Positions 45,101 through 56,500 of a stretch of 64,000 nt of DNA are shown here, piece after piece. How positions within the stretch are numbered: the first letter of the stretch is position 1; each line of letters opens with the position of its first letter. A program made the translations under genes and the position numbers. The DNA lies in the NCBI GenBank assembly GCA_905221605.1, contig CAJNDS010001224.1, positions 829,556-893,555 on the forward strand. Direction: 5' to 3'. Below the pieces are notes generated by a model. The model was not told the DNA's origin and did not search any database. It saw only the letters and a program-made list of their open reading frames with translations. This DNA is from Symbiodinium natans. Taxonomy: Eukaryota > Sar > Dinophyceae > Suessiales > Symbiodiniaceae.

Positions 45101-48100
45101 CTGGCACGACTCAAAAAAGCGGGGGGTCGTTGGGGGGCGGAGGCTTTTTTTCCTAGCGTTGGCCTTGGCTCGTTTTCCTTGCTAACGTTGGCCCTGCAAT
45201 TCCTGGCTTTAAATGCTATGAAATGCAGCATTTCTGGTTGCTTATAGGCCCAAAACGCTCAAAAACACAGCGTTTCTGCGTATTCCAAAGCTCCAAATGC
45301 TGCAAAAATCAGCATTTATATTTGTTCTAAAGCTCTAAATGCAGCATTTGTGTATTTTCTTGTGTGCCTGCTTGCAGGCTCTAAATGATGGAAAAACACA
45401 ACGTCTTATGCATTTCCATTAGTGCATTTGTGTATTTTCTTGTATGCTTCTGAATGTTATTAAACATTCTTGTGTACTATTTCATTCTTGCAATATCATT
45501 GTACATTAGTGTGTATTGTTGCAGATTGAATGTTCTGGCATATCTTGTATATTCTTGTATGTCATTGCATTATTGTACAATATTGTATATTACTGTATGA
45601 CTGTATATTATGGCATGGTATTGTAAATTCTTGCACAATATTGTATAACATTGTATATTCTTGTACATTATTGTATATTCTTGTATCTTATTGGTATTAT
45701 GGTATATTATTGTATACCATTGCATATATTGTGTATATTTTGTATACTATTTTATATGTTGTATATCATTGTGTTTTTGTGTTTGCTGTTCTATATTGCT
45801 GTAAATTTTTGTATATTATTGCATATTCTTGTATACTATTGTATATTGTTGTGAATTATTGAATACTTTTGTCAATTACTGAAATTATTGTAAGCTATTC
45901 TGTTTTTTGGTGTATATTGCTGCATATTCTTGTATATACTTGTATATCGTTGTATTTTTGTGCATTATTGTATGTTATTGCATCTTTTTGTGGTATATCC
46001 TTGTATATTGTTGTATCTTACCTTTCTTCCCTTCCTTTCTTTTCTTTCTTTTCTTTCCTTTCCCTCCGTCCTTCCTTCCTTCCTTCCTTCCTTGCTTCCT
46101 TGTTTCCTTGCTTCCTTGCTTCCTTGCTTCCTTGCTTCCTTGCTTCCTTGCTTCCTTGCTTCCTTGCTTCCTTCCTTCCTTCCTTCTTTCCTTCCTTCCT
46201 TCCTTTTCGTCCTTCCGCCCTTACTTCCCTCCCTCCCTCCTTTTCTCCCTCCCTCCTCCCCTTCCCTCTCTCCGTCGGAAGAACAGAATAAATTATTTCT
46301 TGATCCTAAATAAATTATGTTTTGATCCTAAATAAATTTTTCTTGATCCTAAATAGTTTTTTTGATCCGCATCCCGGATTAACCTATTGTAATCTCAATC
46401 AAGGGCTGCGAGTAGGAGGTGTAACATCCCAAGTTTATACCCAAGAGTAACCTCGGAATAAATAAGTTCAAAAAAGGCACCCTTTTGGGTTAGAAGGGGC
46501 TTCTAAGGGAGCCGTCGCCCCAAAGAAAGGGAATAAGGGGCCTACTCTGGGTCCTCATGGCGGGGGGGCATGATGTACACACACCCCTCACCCAACTTCC
46601 TCCTCGCACTGCAAGGACCGGTTGGGTTTAGGGTTTGGGGTTTGGGTTTTGGGGTTTGGGGTTTAGGGTTTAGGGTGTAGGGTTTAGGGTGTAGGGTTTG
46701 GGCACCCCTAAGGCCCAGACTCGGAACTATGAAGTTAGCGGAACCCCCAGAACTCATAAAGTGCCAAAGTTGTAGTAAAGTCCCACCTAGGTTAGAAGAG
46801 GGGGGAGGGAGGGCAGAAGTACCCTCTAGAGGGCTAGCAGTGTTGCCATACTTACAACCTACTTCAAACTGCCCAAATGAACCTCCAAGTGGAGCCTAAT
46901 TTCCCATCAAGAGGTCAGAAGCCCTCATGAAGACCCCTTCGCCCATCACATCTGATAAGTGTCGGGCTTCAGGGCTTGAGCAAGAACCTAGCCACGAGGA
47001 CCCTAAGCACCCTTCGGCGGCGCGCGGACGCCGTCGCCGTTGCGCCAACTTTCACCTGCCTCCCTCCCTAAACCCTAAACCCTAAACCCTAAACCCTAAA
47101 CCCTAAACCCTAAACCCTCAAACCCTCAAACCCTAAACCCTAAACCCTCAACCCTAAATCCTCAACCCTAAACCCTCAACCCTCGGCCTGGTGTACAAAT
47201 CACTGAAGCCCCGGCCATCGCCGACGCCAGGACGTTGACGGAGAGGCCGTGAATGTGGTACAAAGGCATGAGGTTCCTGAGGAGGTCGAGGGCTCTTGGG
47301 GGCTTCCTTGGATTCAGGTACCCTTACTCCGATGTAACTCCTACATATACCTTGTATAGTCCGTTTCTACCTAAGTCGCCCCTAAATAAACCCTAACTTA
47401 CCCCTAAGGTGAAGGTGCCTTATAAGGGTCCCTCCTCGAGTCCCTTGGCAGGAATGAAAACCCTAAGAAGCCCGAAGCCCTAAGCCGGACCCTCCAAGTG
47501 GAAGCCGGGGTGCAGGCACACATCTTCAGTCTCGCGCTGCAGCGTTGTTGCGATGCACCTGCTCCCCGAGCAGTAGGGGTTAGAAGCCCAAGGCAGCAAA
47601 TCCAGCCCCAACCTATCCCGGGGTGTCACGAGCAGCTGCTGCAGTGTAGCATCCAGCACCCCTGGTACCTTATATAAGGCTCTGTAAGGTTTGCACAAAG
47701 AGGTGCACCAAGGGTTGCATAGTGCCCCCCCCCCTGCAGAATGGGCTTAAATGCGTCGGAATCGCTCGCGCTCCTCCCTCCACACAAGATCCGAGGCGCA
47801 GGGCTCCCACAGTCAGGTTCTCATGGGTCAAGGGTACGATCTTCGGCTTCTTCGTGGTTCCTGTCCGGCTCGAGAGTCGAGAGCCCCAACAAAGGGTTTA
47901 GGGTTTAGGGTTTAGGGTTTAGGGTTTAGGGTTTAGGTTTAGGGTTTAGGGAAGAGAATGTGGGGCTTCGCCAAGAATTGCTGACCAAGCACTAGCAGAG
48001 CGTTACCCCTTTGAGCCCAAGTACCCCTTCACTACTTACGGAAGCCCGCCGATACGGTTTGAAGATACGTTCCGCCACCCAAAACTATCCCTAAGCCCTC

Positions 48101-51100
48101 AACCCTAAACCCTAAACCCTTTTCAAGCTGTACTTGCTGACTGCCAGACGCCCTAAACCCCAAACCCTCCTGCAACCTCCTTACCTAATGGTTGTTGGGT
48201 CTCCCTGACCATGAAGGGCCTGATGTGTGCAGCACCAGCGCCACGTCCTGTCGCGAGCTGCGGATCTCCTGGGGCGGTTGCAGTTTGGGGGCATGTCTTT
48301 CCTGAGGGTTTAGGGTTTAGGGTATAGGGTTCAGGGTTTAGGGTTTCGGGTTTAGGGTTTAGGGTTTAGGGTTCAGGGTTCAGGGTTCAGGGTTCAGGGT
48401 TCAGGGTTCAGGGTTCAGGGTTCAGGGTTCAGGGTTTAGGGTTTAGGGTTTAGGGTTTAGGGTTTAGGGTTTAGGGTTTAGGGTTTGGGGTTTAGGGTTT
48501 GGGGTTTGGGGTTTAGGGTTTAGGGTTTAGGGTTTAGGGTTTAGGGTTTAGGGTTTAGGGTTTAGGGTTTAGGGTTTAGGCCCGAAAATGCCCCTGAAAT
48601 AAGGAAAAGACCCTTAAATCACACTAGGGATCCCCTATGAATTCAAGGGGCTTTTGGGGGGGCTTTCTGGGAGCCTCTGAGGCGCGGGTTTAGGGTGCGA
48701 GGGTTTGAGGGTCTAGGGTTCTAAGGATGTCAGGGGGGGGTTTCGACTCCCACACTGGCACACGAGGGCTTCAGACTCGACTGCCACCCATCCTCCGCCG
48801 GCACGGCCCTGTCGTGGCTGACCTCGGAAGCCCAGGGGTCTAGGAGTCTAGGAGCGTAGGGCATAGGAGGTGCTGCCCGTTTTTTGCACTTCTTGGTGTT
48901 GTTGCCCGTTGGAGCTTAGGGCTTAGGATCAGAAGCCCTCATCCCCAAGCACCCCCGAAACCCCTAAGCCCTGGTTTTCCCGTTTTCCCGCGAGTTGTGG
49001 AAGACTTTCGGTGTCGGCACGTGGCCTTTTCGGGCCTACAAGACTATGCCTTCACAAAGGAAACTGGAGTCTCGAAGAAAACCCTTCGAACCTACAAACC
49101 CTACAAACCCTAAACTCCTCAACCCTAAGCTAGATCATGGTTGGGATAGCATTAACAAAGGAAACTTCTATTCCTTATTGAGTTTAAGTACCCTTAAAAT
49201 ACAAAAAGTTATCCCGCTATGACAAGGTAAGCTCCTAAACCCCTAAACTCTTACCCTAAACCCGAAACCCTAAACCCTAAACCCTAAACCCTAAACCCTG
49301 AACCCTAGCCCGTGCTTCACATCTCTCGGCGCGCCTTGCTCTGAGGATGGATGCCAAGGGTGAAGAGCCCAGCCGTCCTCTTGCGACTGCCGGGGTGGGG
49401 CTTTCAAGTCAAGGGATTTGTAGGGTTTAGGGTTTAGGGTTTAGGGTTTAGGGTTTAGGGTTTAGGGTTTCATACCTGGACGGACCGCTCCGGTTCCGAG
49501 TCTGAGTTTGCACTGAATCTGGGCTTTGAAATGGAACCGTGACGTGGTTGCCCACGGCGTGATTAGCGCTTCACAACGGTGAAACACCACAACTCCGAGG
49601 CAGCCAACGCAACCCACCAACCACCTCCCAGGGGGCAAACACCGTCTAGCCTCGAACCTAGGGTTTAGGGTTTAGGGTGTATAGGGTTTTGGGTGGAGGG
49701 CTTAGGGTTTAGGGCTTGGGGACTGAGACTCGTACACCTAAGGTTGCACCCCTAATTACAGGTTGCCCTTAAGACACTCTGAAAATTGCCCTTAAACCCG
49801 AGGGCACCACCTCAGGGGTCCCCAGGTAGTTCCTTCATCATCGGGTGTTGGGCTCTTGGGGATTAGGGTTTGGGGTTTAGGGTTTAGACTTAAAGGGTTT
49901 AGGGTTTAGGGTTTAGGGTTTTAGGGTTTAGGGTTTAGTATAACCCCACCCACACCCCTAAACTACCCTCGTCCCTGAAACCCGCAGCAAAATCTTTGCG
50001 ACCCCCGAGCTAGGTCGATCCCAAAACGCTAACCCACCCTCAGCCTTTCCTGCAACAAGACCCCTTCCCTCCCCCCCCCCCGCCCCCCCAAAAAAAAAAC
50101 CTGGACCCGGAACCCTAAACCCTAACCCTCACTCGTCACTAACCCTAAACCCTAAACCCTAAACCCTAACCGTAAACCCAAACGCAAAACCCTAAACCCT
50201 AAACGCCCACGAGGGGAGAGGGGGCGGTCTCCTGCTATCAGCTTCCATCTCCAGCACCTGCACATCCTGCCTCGACAGTACGTCTCTTAGCTCAGACTTC
50301 ACACCCTAAACCTTAAAAGGAAAAACAAAACTCAAACCCTAGTAGCCCGAAGCCCCCTGAATCACTGTAGTAAAAGAAAAAGCCAAACCCTAGTAGCCCC
50401 AAATCCTCTGGACCCTTCAACCCCTTCTGACGGCTTTGTATAGCTAACCTTCGGGGCGGTTTGGAGGGTCTGGAGCTCAGTCTTGGGCCCTCCTTTCGGT
50501 TTTAGGGCTCTCGAGGGTGGAGGCAGGCTTGAAGGGGGCCGGATGCGGAAGTCGCGTTGGTTTCGAATTCCGGGGTTAGCGTGTCAATCCAGGGGGTGGG
50601 GGGGGGGGGGGGGGGGGGGGGGGTTGTTAGGGCCCAACTCGAAACAAGGCCTGAGCAAGCCCAAAAGAAGCCCTGGATGAGTTGAGGTTTTGGTATCAGC
50701 TACCCCAACAAGTAGCCAGAAAAGCCATACTGATCATCGATGCACCTTATGATAACCTTGATGGAAACTGATGCTACAAGCCCTACAACGGGGAACATGT
50801 AAAGTCTGGCGTACTTGGAGTCCCCAAGCCCTATAATAACCCTCTCACGTTGGCGCAAGCCCGGCGAGGATTCATGGTACCATGGTCCAGGGCAGACAGG
50901 CAGCCAATTTACACCTGTTACAACCCTTTTGACCCAAGACAACACCCCAAAGAGCCCAATAGCCTTTAATTAAGGAATCTTCCTTAAATCATACCAAGGA
51001 CGCCTATATGGTTCAAGGAATCAAGGAATATTGCTTAATTAAGGGGTTCCCCCCAAAGGCCTTGCAACCCTAAACCCTAGGGTTTAGGCACCACAGGGCT

Positions 51101-52712
51101 TGGAGTCTCATTGGGGGGTGGGGGGTCTTGACAGTCTGCACCCAGGCGCTGAGACGCCACGAGCAGCGTGGCCGCGTTGTCCTCGCCCTTGCACGACCCG
51201 CAAGAGAATTGGGATGCCCAAGGGTCCAGGGTCTTGGGTGCAATTCGGGTTTTAGGGTTCAGGGCCTGTATGGGTTATATAGGGATTGGGGTCCACATAG
51301 ATTCGCAATTTGTTCCAAGTCACCCCGAGTCTTCTGGACGAGTACTTCGAAGAACCCAATGCCCCTATAGCCTACAGACCCCTCAACTGCAATGCAAGGA
51401 AGATAGCATTAATCATAATGCATTAAGGGATCCCTACAGTTGCAGTTGAAGTGACGGTACATTGGCGTGGCGCTGCACCCTTCCCCTAGACTCCCCGTAG
51501 AACCTTAGAAACATCATGCCGAACATTCCCTTGAGTTTTTTGTGCAAACAAAACATCATAAGTCCTAAGAAGACTATATGCCAGTGCGGGGCGTCGAGTG
51601 TGCCAGCCTCCATCACCACCACGGTGTGGCAAGGGAGGTCCTGCGACGCTTTCATGTCATCTTAGTTGCTGAGCTCATAAGCACCGAAGGAAAGGTGCAC
51701 ACGTGGCGGTTCTATAGGTGATTGTAATATGCCAAAAAGTGTAAAGCGCGCTCATTATGTTTTCAACTCAACACAGTGTCAGGAGAGTTCGTATGTAAGT
51801 TCAGATCCTGGCCCTCTGTTTTCAGCTCGCACGCGTGCGGCGAGCATCTTGCTTTGCAAGTGGCCGCTGGAGAAGCCTATCCTCAGCCCCCCAAACCCCT
51901 ACATCCTACAAACGCTGACATGCTCATTAAACCTTAAGAAGTTCGTCATCCCTCAGCACCCTAAACCCTAAATCCTCTTAAAGCTGAGATGCTCATTAAA
52001 CCAGCCACTTGGAGGTATATGGGTAGTTCTAAGTGGGGTTATAGGTACCCTACGTAGGGGTAGAAGTTTTGCTACCATACCTATACCCCACATGGACCTC
52101 CAAGTAGTCGTCGGGTTCAAGCTACGGGCCTGGAACTCGAACTCAATCTCGGGCAACGTGAAGGCCGGGTTCAAGGGCGCGAAGACCTCGTTTACTTGAA
52201 GGTTCATGGCTCGTTAAGAGTAGGGCTTTAAGTATCCTAAGTAAGGTTCTGAGTACAGCTATCATGCTTATGACCATACTGCTGTAAGTACCCTACGTAA
52301 GGTTCTGAGTACAGCTACCGTGCTTATAACCATACTGACGCTTCGGAGACACGTTCACCCCTCCGCGTAATCTTAAACACCCCCCTGCACCCTAATATGA
52401 ACTACGTACTCGCCACAATGCGATAGAACACCAGAATACACGAAATATACTACAAAAAATAATATGTATATATATATATATACACACACACTATAATTAA
52501 TATTCTAACATATGGTATAATGTATGAGTAGTTCTCTCAATTAGGGGTTGTGGGGGGTCTTTTAAATAACGTGCCGTACCATACGGGACCAAAAAACGGA
52601 ACCGACTTTAGAGAACTACCCTTGTAATGTACTACACTGAAAATGAGAATACTGAATATTAAGGAGCCCGGGAAGCGCATCCACAATCGCCCGAACCCCA
52701 AAACTCAACCAC

Positions 52713-52743
<31 letters not shown>

Positions 52744-53511
52744 CCTCAGGGTTTAGGGCTTGGGTTGGGCTTTTCCCCCTTATATGAACAGTCCTTAATG
52801 GGGATTATCATAGGGGGGGGGGGGGTACCATATTCCCTGTTGAGGACTTTTTGTATAAGGGGGAACATCCCAAGCTTGGGGTGTCTCAACGACGACTCGA
52901 GTTTCTTGACCTTGCCAGCTCTCTCATCCTAACTTGTGGCTTAGAGTAGTTTTGGCTGAGCAAGGCTTGGCGGCCTACAACCCATAAGCATAAACAGCCT
53001 GGCGGGCTGGTCTTAAACCAGTGCGAAAACATGTCCCCAAACAAGGCGCTCAAGCCCGGCCAGGGCAACATACAATATCCCAATGTCCTACCTAGAGTCA
53101 AAGTCAGGAAACCCTAGAAAAACCTAAACCCTGTCTGCAGGGCTTTAGCGGGGCTTAAACCCCAAACCGTAAACCCCTTTCCTTCCTTAACCCTAGAATC
53201 CCAAGCAAGGCGCGCAGCGCAGCGGGAAAACCAGGAAGCACACCGCTGCCTAAGTCAGGATACATCTTAGGGTTTTGTGCCACCCGTCTAGTCATTCTCC
53301 ACATCTTAGGGTTAGGGTTTAGAATTTAGGGTTGGCGTTTGGGGATTAGTGATTTTCCCGGGGGGGGGGGGGGGGGGGAGGTTTGGAGTTTGGTGTTGAT
53401 TTGGCTCGGACTTGTTCTCCCAAAGCCAACACTCGAAGACATGCTGGCCGGAACCCTAAACCCTAAACCCTCCACCCTAAGGTTTTGGGTTGAGGGTTGA
53501 GGGTTCAGGGT

Positions 53512-53543
<32 letters not shown>

Positions 53544-56500
53544 GGTGTGGGGTTGCGGGTTTAGGGTTGCGGGGGTAGGGTTGTGGGTGTGGGGTTGCAG
53601 GTGTAGGGTGTAGGGTTGAGGGTTTTGGGTTGAGGGTGTAGAGGGTTTGAGGGTTTAGGGTGACGGTTGTCCCTAAACCCCTCAAACCTTGAAGAACCGT
53701 ACCCCCAAGCGCCCTAAACCCTAAACCCTAAACCCTAAACCCTAAACCCCCAGCGTGCGCCTCCGGGCCATTGGGGATCATGGTGCACACCTGGTCTCGC
53801 TCTGGCTACTTGTGGGGCTCAAGGTTTATAAACGCCGCAGCTTAGTGCCTTGGCTTCTTTAGGGTTTTGGGTCATATATATATATATACAAAAAATATGT
53901 TTATGTATTTATTTTTTATTTTTCAAGTTGTTTATTTATTTATATTTATATCTATATTTATACTTATATTTATATCTATATATATATACTCTACAGCATA
54001 GTTGCATCATGCCATGGGTTGATGGCTTCTGTTTCAGGATTGTCTTGGGATAGCACCGCAAACAAACCGATGTGGTTCTGAAGTCCTGGTGAAGCGCTCC
54101 AGGGTCTTCCGTAATGACGCGCTAAGGCGCGCGATCCGTTGTGCCAATGCCGAAACGGCTCAGCCACACCTCCACATGCACTTTTTTTGCCTAGGGCTTT
54201 TGCCTTGGGGCTTTGAGAATTAGAAAAGGGGTTTGGGGGTTCGCATAGTGTAAGTATGACCATGAGGGAATAACCTTAGTAGTTATGCCGGCCCCGATCT
54301 GTGTTCCCCCAAACCAGAATGCCTCAACCCTACAAGCAGAAACAAGCCGGAAATTGAAAGTTGTCCAAAGTGGTCCCCAGGAACTGCGGAGGAGTTGTTT
54401 AGGGGCTTACCTCGCCAGGGTTGTTCCGAATGTGGGTGGCCCTGAAGGGAGTCGTGTTTAAGGATTCTGCTGTTGGGTCTAAAATCGGGACCCTAATGTA
54501 TTTACCCGTTTTCCCCTAAGATACCACTCCCTCATCCCTGAACTTAAGCCGCCAAGAACCCTCAACCCGCAAACTTCCGCACCCTTTTCCAGGGCTGGGA
54601 CATACGGTGGATGGAGGAAATCTTGCACCGCCTCTGACCTTGTTGCTAGAGGCTGCGCCTACTTCTGGAGACTGTGGATGGAGGAAATCTTGCACCACTT
54701 TCAAGGGTGCAAAACATTCTCTCCCCTCTCCCCCTTTTTAACATTGCGGTGAAAAGCAGATTTTCAAGATTAGGCCCAATGACATAAATCTTGCACCGCT
54801 TCCATCGTGACAAGAGCCAATGTTAAAAAGGGGGTGCGGGGTTGGCGTCAGACTCGTTTTGGAGTAGATCAAGTCGGCGGTGCAAGATTTCCTCCATCCA
54901 CCGACTGAAATCCCTTGCCACAGGCCGGCCATGCAAAAGCGGTGCAAGATTTCCTCCATCCACAGTCCCCAGCATGGGCTTTAACAAGGCTTCAGATTGC
55001 ACGTTGCCGGCCAACATGTGCTTGCCTGGGGCTTCAAAGTACTTCTAGTGGCGACACATCGGGGTCGAGTTCTGTGATGAGTAGAGATGCTTCGGCGCTG
55101 TGCTTGTTAAATTGGTGTGTGAGCAAGAGTCGCAAGGTTCATTTAGTTGGGCTGCGTGACGGTGCGTCGACAACACGCCATCTGCAGATCCGCATTGAGC
55201 CTTTGAGGATGACCAGGTCAGCAAACACACGCTGGGCATTCAGGTATCGCGTGACCTGCAAAGGAGATCTGAGTCAAAGCAATCGCTACATGTGTAGCGT
55301 TGACTGCATTTTCACAGTCAACGTTCAGTCAACGTTCAGTCAACGTTACAGTCAACGTTACAGTCAACGTTGCGGAAATGCTGGCGGGGCCAGCAAATCC
55401 GTGTTTTTCACTATAAAACCCAAAAAAAACTTGATTTTTTGGCTTTTAAGCTTGGAAGCCATGGAATTGCTGGCAGGTGTAGCATTTCGGCAACGTTGAC
55501 TGTAACGTTGACTGTAACGTTGACTGTAACGTTGACTGAACGTTGACTGTGAAAAACACAGTCAACGCTACCAGAAGCCTGACATTAGTTTGAGGGCTTT
55601 GAGTCGGATCCACGCGATACACCTGACACGGAGAAGATTTGCATGGCCTCCGCCAGCATGACATGCAGAAATCGACTTGCGCGGCCCCTCCGCAAGCATG
55701 ACAGGCAGAAGTCGCGAAGTACATATATAGCTGACAGCGGCAAGGTGCGACTCACGTCAGTGGCTCTGCAGTTGTGTCAGCTCTCAAAAAACCTCCTCAG
55801 TTGAGTCAGTCCCCAGCATGGGCTTTAACAAGGCTTCAGATTGCACGTTGCCGGCCAACATGTGCTTGCCTGGGGCTTCAAAGTACTTCTAGTGGCGACA
55901 CATCGGGGTCGAGTTCTGTGATGAGTAGAGATGCTTCGGCGCTGTGCTTGTTAAATTGGTGTGTGAGCAAGAGTCGCAAGGTTCATTTAGTTGGGCTGCG
56001 TGACGGTGCGTCGACAACACGCCATCTGCAGATCCGCATTGAGCCTTTGAGGATGACCAGGTCAGCAAACACACGCTGGGCATTCAGGTATCGCGTGACC
56101 TGCAAAGGAGATCTGAGTCAACGCAATCGCTACATGTGTAGCGTTGACTGCATTTTCACAGTCAACGTTCAGTCAACGTTCAGTCAACGTTACAGTCAAC
56201 GTTACAGTCAACGTTGCGGAAATGCTGGCGGGGCCAGCAAATCCGTGTTTTTCACTATAAAACCCAAAACAAACTTGATTTTTTGGCTTTTAAGCTTGGA
56301 AGCCATGGAATTGCTGGCAGGTGTAGCATTTCGGCAACGTTGACTGTAACGTTGACTGTAACGTTGACTGTAACGTTGACTGAACGTTGACTGAACGTTG
56401 ACTGTGAAAACACAGTCAACGCTACCAGAAGCCTGACATTAGTTTGAGGGCTTTGAGTCGGATCCACGCGATACACCTGACACGGAGAAGATTTGCATGG

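Larger units (their letters stand above)
44397..46432. mobile_element. family B MITE split by a 1.94-kb element
   Basis: Left half TTGATGCTCACCCTTACACT..CTTAATAGGGATT; right half ATTAACCTATTGTAATC..TAACATCCCAA. Together they make one family B element. Confidence 0.65.

Noticed and set aside
45530-46335. Hydrophobic 110-142 codon frames
   Set aside because: Translated TTGTATATT and CCTT repeats inside the 1.94-kb element.
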